From: Desulfobacteraceae bacterium
Lineage (GTDB): Bacteria; Desulfobacterota; DSM-4660; Desulfatiglandales; Desulfatiglandaceae
Direction of reading: 5' to 3'
Assembly: GCA_016844935.1 (NCBI GenBank)
Contig: JAERTK010000292.1
Coordinates: 1 to 64,000 of the forward strand
Length of the DNA stretch: 64,000 nucleotides
A program made the translations under genes and the position numbers. This document shows, one piece after another, positions 33,010 through 42,209 of this stretch (the first letter of the stretch is position 1; every line of letters begins with the position of its first letter). Under the pieces are notes generated by a model, which worked only from the letters and a program-made list of their open reading frames with translations, was not told the DNA's origin and searched no databases.

Positions 33010-34938
33010 TCACAAGCTGCGGCCCACTTGGACCCCGGTCTTTATGGCTTCCATGATTCCAGACGGCCCGCCGCAATCGCCAATGGTGTGCACCGGAATA
33101 TCCAGGCCCTCGCCCAAGGTGAGGTTGGCCTCGGTGCCCACGCAAACCAGAACCGTGTCCACATCACTTAAGGTGATGACATCCCCCAACCGGTCCAGCG
33201 TGACAGCGCTGCCGACAATTTCAGAAACTGTGGCGTTGTTGAATACGTTAACCGCACTCCTGATCAAGCGGTTCATCAATACTGGACGTACCGTGAGCCC
33301 GAGGTCTGCGCCGACGCGGGCCGCGGCCTCTACCACCACCACGTCATGGTTCCGTTCCAGGAGAAACTCGGCGGTCTCCAGGCCAACCCGGCCTCCGCCC
33401 ACAATCACCACCTTGTGCCCGGGGGTTACGGCGCCGGATAACACCTCCCAGGCACTGAATACCTTTTCGCCTTCTTCCCAGGCTTGACCCAGGGCTTTCG
33501 GTTTGCCGCCGGATGCGATCACCGCCACTTCGGCGCCGCATTCCCCCATGGCCGCGGCATCGGCTTTGACACCCAGTTTCAGATCCACGCCGGTAATGGC
33601 GATCTGCTCGCCGTAATAGTCCAGGATGCTGACCAGTTCTTGCTTCCCCGGTGCCTTGGCCGCCAGATTCAACTGCCCGCCGATCTGATGGCCTGCTTCA
33701 AACAAGGTGACTTGATGGCCACGGGCCGCGGCCACGGTGGCCGCCGCCAGACCGGCCGGCCCGGCCCCCACCACGGCCACTTTCTTCCTGGCATTCGTCG
33801 GGGCCAGATGTTCATCCGCTTTGATGGTACTGGGGTTAACCGCGCAGGTCAGGGGCAGTTTGTTGGCCAAAAGAATATCCAGGCACACATTGCAAGCGAT
33901 GCAGCGGCGGATTTCCTTGAAACGGCCCTCTTTTGCCTTGTTGGGCCAATGGGCATCGGCGATAAACTGACGTCCCACCGCCACCAGGTCCGCCTTACCG
34001 TCGTTCAAATAACCTGCTGCTTCCAAAGGGCAGTTGATACGTCCCACCCCAATCACCGGAATGCTGACCACTTTTTTCATGGCTGCGGCGGCATGCATGT
34101 GGAAGCCATGGGGCAGGTAATAACAGGGGATCACCTTGGCCAGTTTGGGCGGTCCCTCAAGAGAAGACCCGGATACGTCCAGAATGTCTACTCCAGCTTT
34201 CTCCAGTTCCTGGGCGGTCTGAGTGGTTTCCGCCAGGGTGAGGCCGCCCTGGAAATATTCTTCTCCGCTGATGCGGTAGCCGATAATGAAATCGTTGCCG
34301 CAGAGCTGCCGCACTTTGCGTACCACCTGCAAAGGCATGCGCATGCGGTTTTCCAGAGATCCGCCGTACTGGTCGGTACGTTTGTTGGTAAAGGGGGAAA
34401 GGAACTGGGCCAGAAGATAGCCATGGGCACCGTGTATCTCCACGCCGTCGAAGCCGGCCGCTTGCACTCTGAGAGCGGCCGCAGCGAATTTCCCCACCAT
34501 TTCCTGCACTTCCTCGGTGGAGAACTCAAGCGATACCTCGGAGGTGGCCGGGTTTACAAAGGTGGATACGGCCACGGTCTGTAAACCAGTGGCATCCTCA
34601 GAGAGCAGGCGGCCGTTGTGATTGATCTGGGCCATGGCCAGGGCGCCATTTTCCTTGATCCCTTGAGCCACCCTGGCCAGGCCAGGGATGTATTTGTCCT
34701 GAGAGACGCCCATGCCGAAGGTGCGATGCTTGGCAGCCCATTCCACGAACATGGCTTCCAGAATAACGATCCCGGCGCCGCCCCTGGCCCGCTCTGCGTA
34801 GTAATCACGATTGCGGTCAGATGCAAAGCCATCGCCATGGGCAAGATTTGTGTTCATGGGCGGCATTACGATGCGGTTGCGGGCGGTGAGCCCGCCGATG
34901 TTGATAGGTTGGAAAAGAGTATTTAAACGGCTGTCCAT
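33010..34938 (-). CDS. 2,4-dienoyl-CoA-reductase-like flavoprotein (OYE + FAD domains)
   Basis: A 642-residue protein. N-terminal old-yellow-enzyme barrel (RNRIVMPPMNTNLA, DGVEIHGAHGYLLAQFLSP, RTDQYGGSLENR), the linker cluster CIACNVCLDILLANKLPLTC binding [4Fe-4S], then FAD- and NAD(P)H-binding domains (VVGAGPAGLAAATVA; VIVGGGRVGLETAEFL). It reduces C=C bonds of enoyl- or enoate substrates with NAD(P)H. In this cluster it may reduce an unsaturated dicarboxylate or its thioester; the specific substrate is not deducible. GGAGG precedes the ATG. Confidence 0.9.
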   Translation of the reverse strand: MDSRLNTLFQPINIGGLTARNRIVMPPMNTNLAHGDGFASDRNRDYYAERARGGAGIVILEAMFVEWAAKHRTFGMGVSQDKYIPGLARVAQGIKENGALAMAQINHNGRLLSEDATGLQTVAVSTFVNPATSEVSLEFSTEEVQEMVGKFAAAALRVQAAGFDGVEIHGAHGYLLAQFLSPFTNKRTDQYGGSLENRMRMPLQVVRKVRQLCGNDFIIGYRISGEEYFQGGLTLAETTQTAQELEKAGVDILDVSGSSLEGPPKLAKVIPCYYLPHGFHMHAAAAMKKVVSIPVIGVGRINCPLEAAGYLNDGKADLVAVGRQFIADAHWPNKAKEGRFKEIRRCIACNVCLDILLANKLPLTCAVNPSTIKADEHLAPTNARKKVAVVGAGPAGLAAATVAAARGHQVTLFEAGHQIGGQLNLAAKAPGKQELVSILDYYGEQIAITGVDLKLGVKADAAAMGECGAEVAVIASGGKPKALGQAWEEGEKVFSAWEVLSGAVTPGHKVVIVGGGRVGLETAEFLLERNHDVVVVEAAARVGADLGLTVRPVLMNRLIRSAVNVFNNATVSEIVGSAVTLDRLGDVITLSDVDTVLVCVGTEANLTLGEGLDIPVHTIGDCGGPSGIMEAIKTGVQVGRSL

Positions 34939-34978
34939 TGTTTACCTCCCGAACTTGAGTTTGTTTTCATGTTTAAAT

Positions 34979-34992
34979 CCGAAATCCGAAAT
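34979..34992. repeat. Heptamer repeat CCGAAAT x2
   Basis: Two tandem CCGAAAT units in the 61-bp gap between the dctM-type and flavoprotein genes. The same heptamer family (CCGAAAT, CCGCAAT) appears inside a coding region at 58461-58483, suggesting a small repeat that spreads in this genome. Confidence 0.5.
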
Positions 34993-34999
34993 GCTGTGG

Positions 35000-36292
35000 T
35001 TAATCCATCATCAGACTGGGCAGATAGGTGACGATGGGTGGATAGGAGATGATGATGGCTAGCACAACGGCCTGCAGCAACAGGAAAAAGGAGATACCGC
35101 TGAAAATCTGGCCGGTGGTCAATGTGTCGCCGGCCACCGCCTTAACGGTGTAGGCGTTCATGCCCACCGGAGGGGTGATGACCCCTACCTCCAGCATGGT
35201 GATGACGATGATGCCGAACCAGATGGGGTTGAAGCCCATGGCCTCGGCCACCGGCATTACCGCGGGTAAAGTGATAATCAGCATGGACACCGGGTCTACC
35301 ATGCACCCCACCATGATGTAAAGGGCGATAATCAAGAGCAACACCAGCACCGGCGCCATGTTGAGACCGGTGATGAACCCCACAAAGTTGTCTATGGCCC
35401 CGGAAGAACTGAGTACGAAGGAGAACAAATTGCCGAAGGTAATGATGATCAGGAGCGAACAGGAGAGTATGCCGGTCTGCACCAGGGTGTCGTAAAAGGT
35501 TTTCCAGCTAAAGCGCCCGCGCATCATCAGCACCAGCAGGGCTCCGGCCGAGCCGATGGCCCCTGCAGCGGTGGAGGTGAACCAGCCCAGAAACAACCCC
35601 CCCATCACCAGCAGGAACAAGAAGGCGATGGGCAGTACGCCTGTCAGGGCCTTGAATTTCTCTCCAAGCGATACTTGCTCAGCGTCGAGAGTGGGCACCA
35701 GCTTGGGAAAACCCTTGGCCACGAGAAAAATGCCAAGGCCGTAGGCGAATGCGGTCATGGCCCCAGGCACAAAACCGGCCACCAGCAGTTTGTTGATGGG
35801 TTGAGAGGTTATGAGTCCGTAGATCACCATTAAGATGCTGGGCGGAATCATGCAGGCCAGGGCCCCGGCGGAGGCGATGGCCCCGGCGCTCAGGCGCTTG
35901 TCATAGCCCTTTTCAACCATTTCGGGCAGGGCAATCTTGGTGAAGACCGAGGCGCTGGCAATAGTGGAGCCGGAGCACGCCCCGAAGATGGCGCATGCGA
36001 AGTTGGTGGCAATGGCCAAACCGCCGGGCAGCCGGCCCAGCCATTTGTTGGCCGCTTCAAACAGATCATCGCTGATACCGGCCTTGAAACTGAGTTCACC
36101 CATTAAAATGAACATGGGCACGCAACTGAGCGCGTAGCTATTGGTGGCGCCGAAAAGGATGGTCTTGATCTGGGATGTGGCCGCAATCCAGTTTAGGTTA
36201 TCCACCAGGCCCAAAAAACCCACCAGGCCCAGGGCGAATGCCACCGGTACTCCCAGTACAACCGAAAACATCAAAGGTAGGAACCAAAACAT
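35000..36292 (-). CDS. dctM: TRAP transporter large permease (DctM)
   Basis: A 430-residue integral membrane protein with about 12 helices. It shows the DctM landmarks GELSFKAGISDDLF near the start, IASAGALACMIPPSI and GCMVDPVSMLIITLPAVMP. It is the channel subunit of a Na+-coupled TRAP importer whose binding protein and small permease are encoded just upstream. Substrates of such systems are commonly C4-dicarboxylates or other organic acids. Confidence 0.93.
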   Translation of the reverse strand: MFWFLPLMFSVVLGVPVAFALGLVGFLGLVDNLNWIAATSQIKTILFGATNSYALSCVPMFILMGELSFKAGISDDLFEAANKWLGRLPGGLAIATNFACAIFGACSGSTIASASVFTKIALPEMVEKGYDKRLSAGAIASAGALACMIPPSILMVIYGLITSQPINKLLVAGFVPGAMTAFAYGLGIFLVAKGFPKLVPTLDAEQVSLGEKFKALTGVLPIAFLFLLVMGGLFLGWFTSTAAGAIGSAGALLVLMMRGRFSWKTFYDTLVQTGILSCSLLIIITFGNLFSFVLSSSGAIDNFVGFITGLNMAPVLVLLLIIALYIMVGCMVDPVSMLIITLPAVMPVAEAMGFNPIWFGIIVITMLEVGVITPPVGMNAYTVKAVAGDTLTTGQIFSGISFFLLLQAVVLAIIISYPPIVTYLPSLMMD

Positions 36293-36319
36293 TATGCAGC
36301 CTCTATCCCGGAGAGTTCC

Positions 36320-36841
36320 CTAGCTGGCCGTCAACGAGCCGTCGTCGTCACCGCAGCGGTTGAACAAGACGCGCAGTGATTTGATCAGTTCGATGACCAA
36401 CTGGATGGTGATCAGGCCGGTGGCAATGGGGATCATGATCTTGGCCGGATACATGGGAACCGCCACGCTGCCGCCGGTGTGCTCGGTGATTTTATAACTG
36501 TAGATGGCCATGGGAACGGTAAGCTTGGTCAATAACCCGAACAGAAAAATGCCGACACCCTGGCCGGCCATCTTCAAAAGCGTTCGGGCCTTGGTGCCCA
36601 GGCGGTTGAGCACCATGTCGATGTTAATGTGGCGCGATTTTATCTGGGTGCTTAAAAGGAACGCAAAAACGGAAATAGGCATGACGGAGGTTATGATCTC
36701 GGTAGCGCCTGGAAACGGCGAGTTGAAGATCCTGCTCATGATCACATCCGCCACCGTGACCACCAGCATGATCAGCAGGGCAATTGCCCCGATCACGTTG
36801 GACGCAGCGGCGATTCTTTCCATCACCTTGCTATTTTTCAT
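36320..36841 (-). CDS. dctQ: TRAP transporter small permease (DctQ)
   Basis: A 173-residue protein with four predicted membrane helices and the DctQ core (SRIFNSPFPGATEIITSVMPISVFAFLLSTQIKSRHINIDMVLNRL). It joins DctM in the importer. Gap of 100 bp to the binding protein upstream. Confidence 0.92.
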   Translation of the reverse strand: MKNSKVMERIAAASNVIGAIALLIMLVVTVADVIMSRIFNSPFPGATEIITSVMPISVFAFLLSTQIKSRHINIDMVLNRLGTKARTLLKMAGQGVGIFLFGLLTKLTVPMAIYSYKITEHTGGSVAVPMYPAKIMIPIATGLITIQLVIELIKSLRVLFNRCGDDDGSLTAS

Positions 36842-36941
36842 GACGCCAGATTCCTCGCATGTTCTAAGGAACGACGCCGGCGCCCCGCACCATGCGAAAC
36901 GCCGGCATAAGATCCGTTAACCGCACGATGGCGGCCTACCT

Positions 36942-37988
36942 TCACTTCTTGCGAACACTCTCCAATGCAGCGTTCCACAGTTTGATCATTTGCTGAGCTT
37001 CTTTACCCAGACCCTTCTTCGCCATATCTTCGGCCCACATGGCCCGGATGTCCGGCAGAGCATCGATCCATTTCTGGCGATCCGGGAAAGGCACCAGGGT
37101 CAGGCCTTTGGCTTTGGCGGCCTTGATGCCGGCGTTCTCAGCGTCAATGGTCAGTTGTTTTCCCACCGCGGGCATTTCGGCCATGACCTCTTGGAAGACC
37201 TTCTTCACATCCGCCGGCAGGCTGTTCCATTTGTCCTGGTTCATGATGCACATGGGGCCGGTGTTGATACCCAGATCCACCATGGTGACATACTTGGCCA
37301 CTTCATCCACCTTGGATGCCAGGCCCATGGAAACGGAGAAGAAACCGCCGTCGATCATGTGTTTCTGCATGGCCTCAAACCAGTCGGCCTGCACCAGGTT
37401 GACACCCACTGCACCCACCGCTTCATACAGTTTGGGCATGTAGGGTCCCCAGGAGCGTATTTTTTTGCCTTTAAGATCTGCTATATTCTTTAACCCGGCC
37501 CAGTTCCACAATTGGTATTTGGGCAGCACCTGGATGTAGATCAGCTTCATGTTCTGCTTGGCCAACTCGCTTTTGATGGGGTCCACCCAGTACAGGGCCT
37601 TGGCCACCGCAAAGGCCTCATCGTTGGTCCAGTTCACAAACCAGAGCTGGTTGCTGGCCATGGCCAGAGGGAAACGTGCCGGGTAGTAACCAGGCACCAG
37701 CATGGTCATGTCCACGCCGCCGGACTGGACCAGGTCGGGAAGATCGCTGGTTTTTCCCAAGCTCTGGGACCAGAATATTTTGATTTTGACCTTTCCATTG
37801 GTCCGTTTATCGATCTCCGCTGCGAACCATTTTTCCCAGGACGTCAGCGTTTCCAGTTTCTCCGGAAAGGGGTGACCCATGTTCAGGGTGATCTCGGCAG
37901 CCTGTACGCTGCCGGGGCTGCCAAATCCCATCAGGCCCACCATCATCCCGATTACTGCCAGGCTTAACATCAGTTTCTTTAGTTTCAT
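36942..37988 (-). CDS. dctP: TRAP transporter substrate-binding protein (DctP)
   Basis: A 348-residue periplasmic binding protein: signal peptide (KLKKLMLSLAVIGMMVGLMGFG), then MGHPFPEKLETLTSWEKWFAAEIDKRTNGKVKIKIFWSQSLGK, the typical DctP opening. The start is the ATG at 37988 (GGAGG at 14 bp); the alternative TTG two codons earlier is unneeded. It captures an organic-acid anion outside the membrane for the DctQM permease. Confidence 0.92.
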   Translation of the reverse strand: MKLKKLMLSLAVIGMMVGLMGFGSPGSVQAAEITLNMGHPFPEKLETLTSWEKWFAAEIDKRTNGKVKIKIFWSQSLGKTSDLPDLVQSGGVDMTMLVPGYYPARFPLAMASNQLWFVNWTNDEAFAVAKALYWVDPIKSELAKQNMKLIYIQVLPKYQLWNWAGLKNIADLKGKKIRSWGPYMPKLYEAVGAVGVNLVQADWFEAMQKHMIDGGFFSVSMGLASKVDEVAKYVTMVDLGINTGPMCIMNQDKWNSLPADVKKVFQEVMAEMPAVGKQLTIDAENAGIKAAKAKGLTLVPFPDRQKWIDALPDIRAMWAEDMAKKGLGKEAQQMIKLWNAALESVRKK

Positions 37989-38015
37989 CCTCAATTACCT
38001 CCTCAATTAAAGGGT

Positions 38016-38714
38016 TTAGAAAAGCTTCTTGCCGGTTTCTTCAGGACTCCCGAAAAGCTTTTCAAGGGCTTCTCCTATGTGGTTTCTAACCACACGTTCC
38101 AACATTTCAGGATCTGTTTCGGGCGAGGAAAACAGATCCAGGATCCTTTGGTGCTCAATTAGGGCCAACTCGAAGTTACGACGGTAGTATCTGAACGATA
38201 CCAGGTACCAGAGTTGGTGCATTCGAACGGTCTTCAGAATATTTATCAACAGGGTGTTGCCGCTGGCGTTAATGAAAACTTCATGAAATTTGAGATGGTT
38301 CTTGCGGTAGGCCTGGGAGTCCCCGGCCTCACCGACCTTTTTCATGCCCTCAAGGGCACTGGCCATGTGGGCAAGGCAATCCGGGGTCATGCGCGGGTAG
38401 GCCTGGCGGGCGGCGAGACCTTCCAGAGTTGCTCGAACCGGAAAATTTTCCTCCAGGTCCTTACCGGTAATCTCTTTTACAAAGGTGCCCCGCCTGGGAA
38501 TTATGGTGACCAGTCCCTTTTTCTCCAGGTCGCGAAACGCTTCCCGAAGCGGGGAGCGGCTCACCCCCAGTTGTTTCTGCAACTGGGTTTCGGTCAGATT
38601 TTCACCCGGTTTCAAGGTCCTGTTCAAGATGGCCTCGGTCAAAACCTGGGACACCTGTTCGGTCAAAACCTGTGGCTTTATCTGCTTCCCTTTGAATTTC
38701 TCGCCCAGATCCAC
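38016..38714 (-). CDS. GntR-family (FCD) transcriptional regulator
   Basis: A 232-residue protein: winged-helix (LKPGENLTETQLQKQLGVSRSPLREAFRDLEKKGLVTIIPRRGTFV) followed by an all-helical FCD ligand domain with metal-binding-type His residues (HLKFHEVFINASGN, LIEHQRIL). GTG start after GAGGAGT. It probably controls the surrounding catabolic operon; the matching palindrome is at 42078-42089. Confidence 0.9.
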   Translation of the reverse strand: MDLGEKFKGKQIKPQVLTEQVSQVLTEAILNRTLKPGENLTETQLQKQLGVSRSPLREAFRDLEKKGLVTIIPRRGTFVKEITGKDLEENFPVRATLEGLAARQAYPRMTPDCLAHMASALEGMKKVGEAGDSQAYRKNHLKFHEVFINASGNTLLINILKTVRMHQLWYLVSFRYYRRNFELALIEHQRILDLFSSPETDPEMLERVVRNHIGEALEKLFGSPEETGKKLF

Positions 38715-38798
38715 CCTATCACTCCTCTTGGTGACCCACCCGTCACTTGCGAATTCGTATGGCCTTTGCCCCAGGGAGGCGCAGGCAATGTCAAATGG

Positions 38799-39017
38799 TT
38801 AATCTTCGTATAGTTTTCGCACCTTAATGGCCCCGGGCCGGCATGCTTCCAGGCACAAGTCGCACAGGGTGCATTCGTCCTGGTTGGCCTCCATGGCCTG
38901 GGGGTATTCCCCGTCCTCACCGAAGATGCCCACAGGGCACACTTTGAGGCATTTACCGCATTCTTTCAGACCCAGGCAACTCTCCCGGTCTATTTCCAGA
39001 TTCACAAAAAGACTCAT
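38799..39017 (-). CDS. Two-cluster ferredoxin
   Basis: A 72-residue ferredoxin with two [4Fe-4S] motifs: CLGLKECGKCLKVCP, where the first cysteine spacing is extended, and CTLCDLCLEACRP. A candidate electron partner for the tungsten aldehyde oxidoreductase of this cluster. Confidence 0.9.
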   Translation of the reverse strand: MSLFVNLEIDRESCLGLKECGKCLKVCPVGIFGEDGEYPQAMEANQDECTLCDLCLEACRPGAIKVRKLYED

Positions 39018-39071
39018 GTTGTACAGCCTTTGCAGTTTGAGGTTGAAAAAATCTCCGGCCCGGGTTCCGTC

Positions 39072-39956
39072 CTAGGCCCCGGCCGAGGCCAGACGCAAGG
39101 TCCGGCGGGCACGCTCCACCACCGGCAGGTCCACGAACTTCCCATCCACTTGCAGTGCTCCCTGGCCTTTGGCTTCTGATTCTTCATAGGCCTGGATTAC
39201 CTTCCTGGCCTGGGCGATTTCGTCAGGCCCGGGACTGAAGATGGTGTTTACCGGCTCAATCTGGTTGGGGTGGATGCACAGTTTTCCCATAAACCCCAGT
39301 TGTTTGGCACGGGCCGTGTCCGCCTTCAGAGCCGGGATGTCCTTTAAGTCGATCATGTACGGGGTGTCGATGGGCGGTGCCAGGTCATGGGCCCGGCAGG
39401 CGATGGGGAGTCGAGAGCGAGCGTAAAAGAGCTCGTTCCCGCCCGCGGTTAACGCGATGCCCAGGTCCAGGGAGTAATCGGCCGCACCGAAGGCCACGGT
39501 ATAGAGTCTGGCCGGTTCGGTCTGGCAGGCGACGATTTGAGAGATGTCATCCACCCCCTTGGCGGTCTCAATGAGAGCGATCACCGGCAGATCTCCCGGC
39601 TGAAGTCGGGCGGCCGCCTCGGCCTTGAGAAGCGCATCGTGTAAGCGGGCCACGTCCATGGCGCTTTCGATCTTGGGCGCGATGAGGGCCCAGAGATGGG
39701 GACCCACCACAGCTTTCAGATCCTGCGCGAATTCCGGGGTGTCCAGACCATTGATCCGCACAATGATCTTGCGGCCTGGCGTGTCGGCCAGTTTATTGGC
39801 AACGTCCACTCTGGCCTGGGCCTTCTGGCCGGGCGGCACGGCGTCTTCCAAGTCGATGATCACTGCATCGGCCCCGGTGGCCAGCGCCTTATCCAGCCGA
39901 TCCAAGCGGTTGCCCGGTACGAACAGGGCGGTACGAATGAGGCCCAGATCAATCAT
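39072..39956 (-). CDS. CitE/malyl-CoA lyase-type CoA-ester lyase
   Basis: A 294-residue HpcH/HpaI-fold enzyme: RTALFVPGNRLDRLDKAL, DAVIIDLEDAVPPGQK (metal-binding region), catalytic Arg in IIVRINGLDTPEF, a LIETAKGV Glu and GAADYSLDLGI. It should cleave or form malyl-CoA, citramalyl-CoA or a related ester (aldol type). The start overlaps the sucD-like gene by eight bases, tying it to the CoA ligase that would make its substrate. Products would be acetyl-CoA plus glyoxylate or pyruvate. Confidence 0.9.
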   Translation of the reverse strand: MIDLGLIRTALFVPGNRLDRLDKALATGADAVIIDLEDAVPPGQKAQARVDVANKLADTPGRKIIVRINGLDTPEFAQDLKAVVGPHLWALIAPKIESAMDVARLHDALLKAEAAARLQPGDLPVIALIETAKGVDDISQIVACQTEPARLYTVAFGAADYSLDLGIALTAGGNELFYARSRLPIACRAHDLAPPIDTPYMIDLKDIPALKADTARAKQLGFMGKLCIHPNQIEPVNTIFSPGPDEIAQARKVIQAYEESEAKGQGALQVDGKFVDLPVVERARRTLRLASAGA

Positions 39957-40854
39957 CGTTCACCCCCAGTTTTTTAAGGATGGTGACGATGTCCGAGAAC
40001 TTGTCGGCCACATGGATTCCGGATTTGAGGAAGGTCTCGCGTTTGCTGCGGGCACTCCCCTTGTCGCCTTCCACAATGGTGGCTGCATGCCCGAAGCGTA
40101 CACCCGGCATGTCGTCCACAAAGCGGCCGGCCAAAAATGCCACGATGGGAAGTTTGATGTCCTGCTCTACCACCATTGCGGCCAGGGTTTCCTCTATCAC
40201 TCCGCCTGGCTCGCAGAACAGCACCACCGCCTTGGTATGGGGGTCGGCATCGAACATGGGAATCAGCTCGAGAAAGTTTGTGCCCACTATTGGGTCCCCG
40301 CCGATGGCCACGCAGGTGCTCTGGCCGATGCCGTTGGTGGTGAGCAGGTTGGCGATCTCGGTGGTCATGCCGCCGCTGCGGCTGGCAATGCCCACAGACC
40401 CCGGCATATAGGACTTCTTCACATCCGCCTCCGGTCCGCCGGCCATGCCCAGTTTGATCTCATGGGGGCAGATCAACCCCAGGGTGTTGGGTCCGATTAT
40501 CCGGGCGCCATTTTGTCGGGCCACTTCAAGCATTTCAACCACATCCCGGCGAGGTACCCGTTCCGTTACAATGATGATGAGTTCAAGGCCGTTGTCCAGT
40601 GCTTCGAATGCAGCGCCTTTCACCAGGGCCGGGGGCACCGAGATCACCGAAGCACTGGCCGGATGTTCGGCCACCGCCTGGCGAACGGTATCGTAAACGG
40701 GAACCCCGTGCACGTTCTGGCCCTGTTTGCCCGGCGTACACCCGGCTACCACCTGAGTGCCGTAGTCCATCATATCTTTGGTGAAGGAGGCCGCCTCACG
40801 CCCGGTGATGCCCTGGATGATAACCTTTAGATTCTTGTCTGCAAGTATTGCCAT
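39949..40854 (-). CDS. sucD: Succinyl-CoA-ligase-type alpha subunit (malate/citramalate-CoA ligase candidate)
   Basis: A 301-residue alpha subunit: VIIQGITGREAASFTKDM, GTQVVAGCTPGKQGQNVHGVPVYDTV, GPNTLGLICPHE, the SRSGGMTTEIANLL phosphate loop and the phospho-His in RFGHAATI. ATG 40854 is used; the longer reading overlaps sucC. Its pairing with a CoA-ester lyase suggests malate thiokinase (MtkB) or citramalate-CoA ligase rather than a TCA-cycle enzyme. Confidence 0.9.
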   Translation of the reverse strand: MAILADKNLKVIIQGITGREAASFTKDMMDYGTQVVAGCTPGKQGQNVHGVPVYDTVRQAVAEHPASASVISVPPALVKGAAFEALDNGLELIIIVTERVPRRDVVEMLEVARQNGARIIGPNTLGLICPHEIKLGMAGGPEADVKKSYMPGSVGIASRSGGMTTEIANLLTTNGIGQSTCVAIGGDPIVGTNFLELIPMFDADPHTKAVVLFCEPGGVIEETLAAMVVEQDIKLPIVAFLAGRFVDDMPGVRFGHAATIVEGDKGSARSKRETFLKSGIHVADKFSDIVTILKKLGVNDD

Positions 40855-40864
40855 TTCTCTTTGC

Positions 40865-42049
40865 CTACCTTTGGGTTCTTTCAACGGCAAACTTGGCCGC
40901 TTGATCGATGGATACGGTGCGGTCCACGTAAGGCACCCCGTATTTTTTGAGAATCTTGAAGCCCTCTTCCTCCCAGGCGCCGGGCACCCTGAATACGGCG
41001 ATGGCTTTAGCCGGGTCTTTGCCCGCGTCCAACACACCTGCAACAATGCCTCGGGCGATGAGATCCACCCGGGTATTGCTGACCACGTTCATAATCACGG
41101 AAACGTTCTCTACCCCGGGTTTGGAAAGGATGTGGCTGGTGAGGTGGCGCACCTTGCTCACCGAAGGGTTGCCGCCGATCTCGCAGTAGTTGGCCGGTTC
41201 ACCGCCGTGCTGCTTTACGGCGTCAAAGGCGGTGAGTGATGCACCGCCGCCGCCAATGATCAGGCCCAGATTTCCGGGAAACTCAATGACCCGTCCGGCT
41301 ACGCCCCGGTGGTCGGCACTGTCTATCTCGGCTGCCCTGGCTTCGAATTCGGTTGTCTTCTTCTCGGACTCAAAACGTCCCTTCTCATTTTCCAGAGCTG
41401 ATATCTCAGGATGGCGGAACAGGGCGTCGTCTTCGATGTCGGCATGGCAATCCAGGGCCATGACCTTTCCGTCACTGCAAACCACCAGGGGGTTGACCTC
41501 CAATATGGTGCAGTCGTAGCGCAAGAAGATGTCTGCCAAATTGGCCAGTACAGATCCCAAAGCCACCAAAGGCCGGCCATGGATGCCGGCTTGTGCCATG
41601 AGCTCCCGGGCTTGATGCTGCATGAGCCCTTCCCTTGCGGAAAAGTGCCGCTTGCAAACCTTTTCAGGCTCCCGGGCAGCCAGCTCTTCGATGTCCACGC
41701 CGCCCTCGGCGCTGAAAATGGCCAGTGGCAACTTGGCCACGGTGTCATAGGTAAGGGCCAGGTAGTATTCAGCAGATATATGGGCCTGTTCTTCGGCCAG
41801 TACGCGCGTAGCCCTGTAGCCCCGAAAGGGGGTGGTCATTAGCTTTTCGGCCATTTCTCCGGCCTGGGTCTCGTTATGGACCACCCGTATCCCGCCGGCC
41901 TTACCACGGCCACCCAGGGGAATTTGAACTTTTAAAACCAGCGGGAATTTTAAATCTATTTTGTCAGAGCCTGACACCAGCTGGCTTTTGGGCACGGTGA
42001 TTTTGTGCCGGGAAAGTATTTCTTTGGCTTCGAATTCCAGTAAGCGCAT
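40865..42049 (-). CDS. sucC: Succinyl-CoA-ligase-type beta subunit (malate/citramalate-CoA ligase candidate)
   Basis: A 394-residue beta subunit: FEAKEILSRHKITVPKSQLV (ATP-grasp), LKVQIPLGGRGKAGGIRVV, GGVDIEELA, FLRYDCTILEVNPLVV and GGGGASLTAFDAVKQHGG, which binds CoA/phosphate. It is the first gene of the operon, with GAGG before the ATG at 42049 and a promoter-operator just upstream. Confidence 0.9.
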   Translation of the reverse strand: MRLLEFEAKEILSRHKITVPKSQLVSGSDKIDLKFPLVLKVQIPLGGRGKAGGIRVVHNETQAGEMAEKLMTTPFRGYRATRVLAEEQAHISAEYYLALTYDTVAKLPLAIFSAEGGVDIEELAAREPEKVCKRHFSAREGLMQHQARELMAQAGIHGRPLVALGSVLANLADIFLRYDCTILEVNPLVVCSDGKVMALDCHADIEDDALFRHPEISALENEKGRFESEKKTTEFEARAAEIDSADHRGVAGRVIEFPGNLGLIIGGGGASLTAFDAVKQHGGEPANYCEIGGNPSVSKVRHLTSHILSKPGVENVSVIMNVVSNTRVDLIARGIVAGVLDAGKDPAKAIAVFRVPGAWEEEGFKILKKYGVPYVDRTVSIDQAAKFAVERTQR

Positions 42050-42077
42050 GTTGTCCTCGGTTGTTTGTCGGCTGTCG

Positions 42078-42114
42078 ATTGTCGACAATACAATCGGTAA
42101 TTCCCAGTTGTCAA
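42078..42114 (-). promoter_or_regulatory. Promoter with GntR-type operator before the catabolic operon
   Basis: On the minus strand TTGACA (42114-42109), 18 bp, TATTGT (42090-42085). The perfect 12-bp palindrome ATTGTCGACAAT (42078-42089) covers the -10 box and start site. FCD-type GntR proteins commonly bind such TTGT-N2-ACAA sites, and one is encoded in this operon. Confidence 0.7.
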
Positions 42115-42209
42115 GTAGAAAATAGCGGGAGACGGAAAATTTTAATTTTTAGAGGGAGTGGGGACAGGCGCGTGACGATCGGTAAACGTATCCCAGGCTT
42201 TCATGTTTA

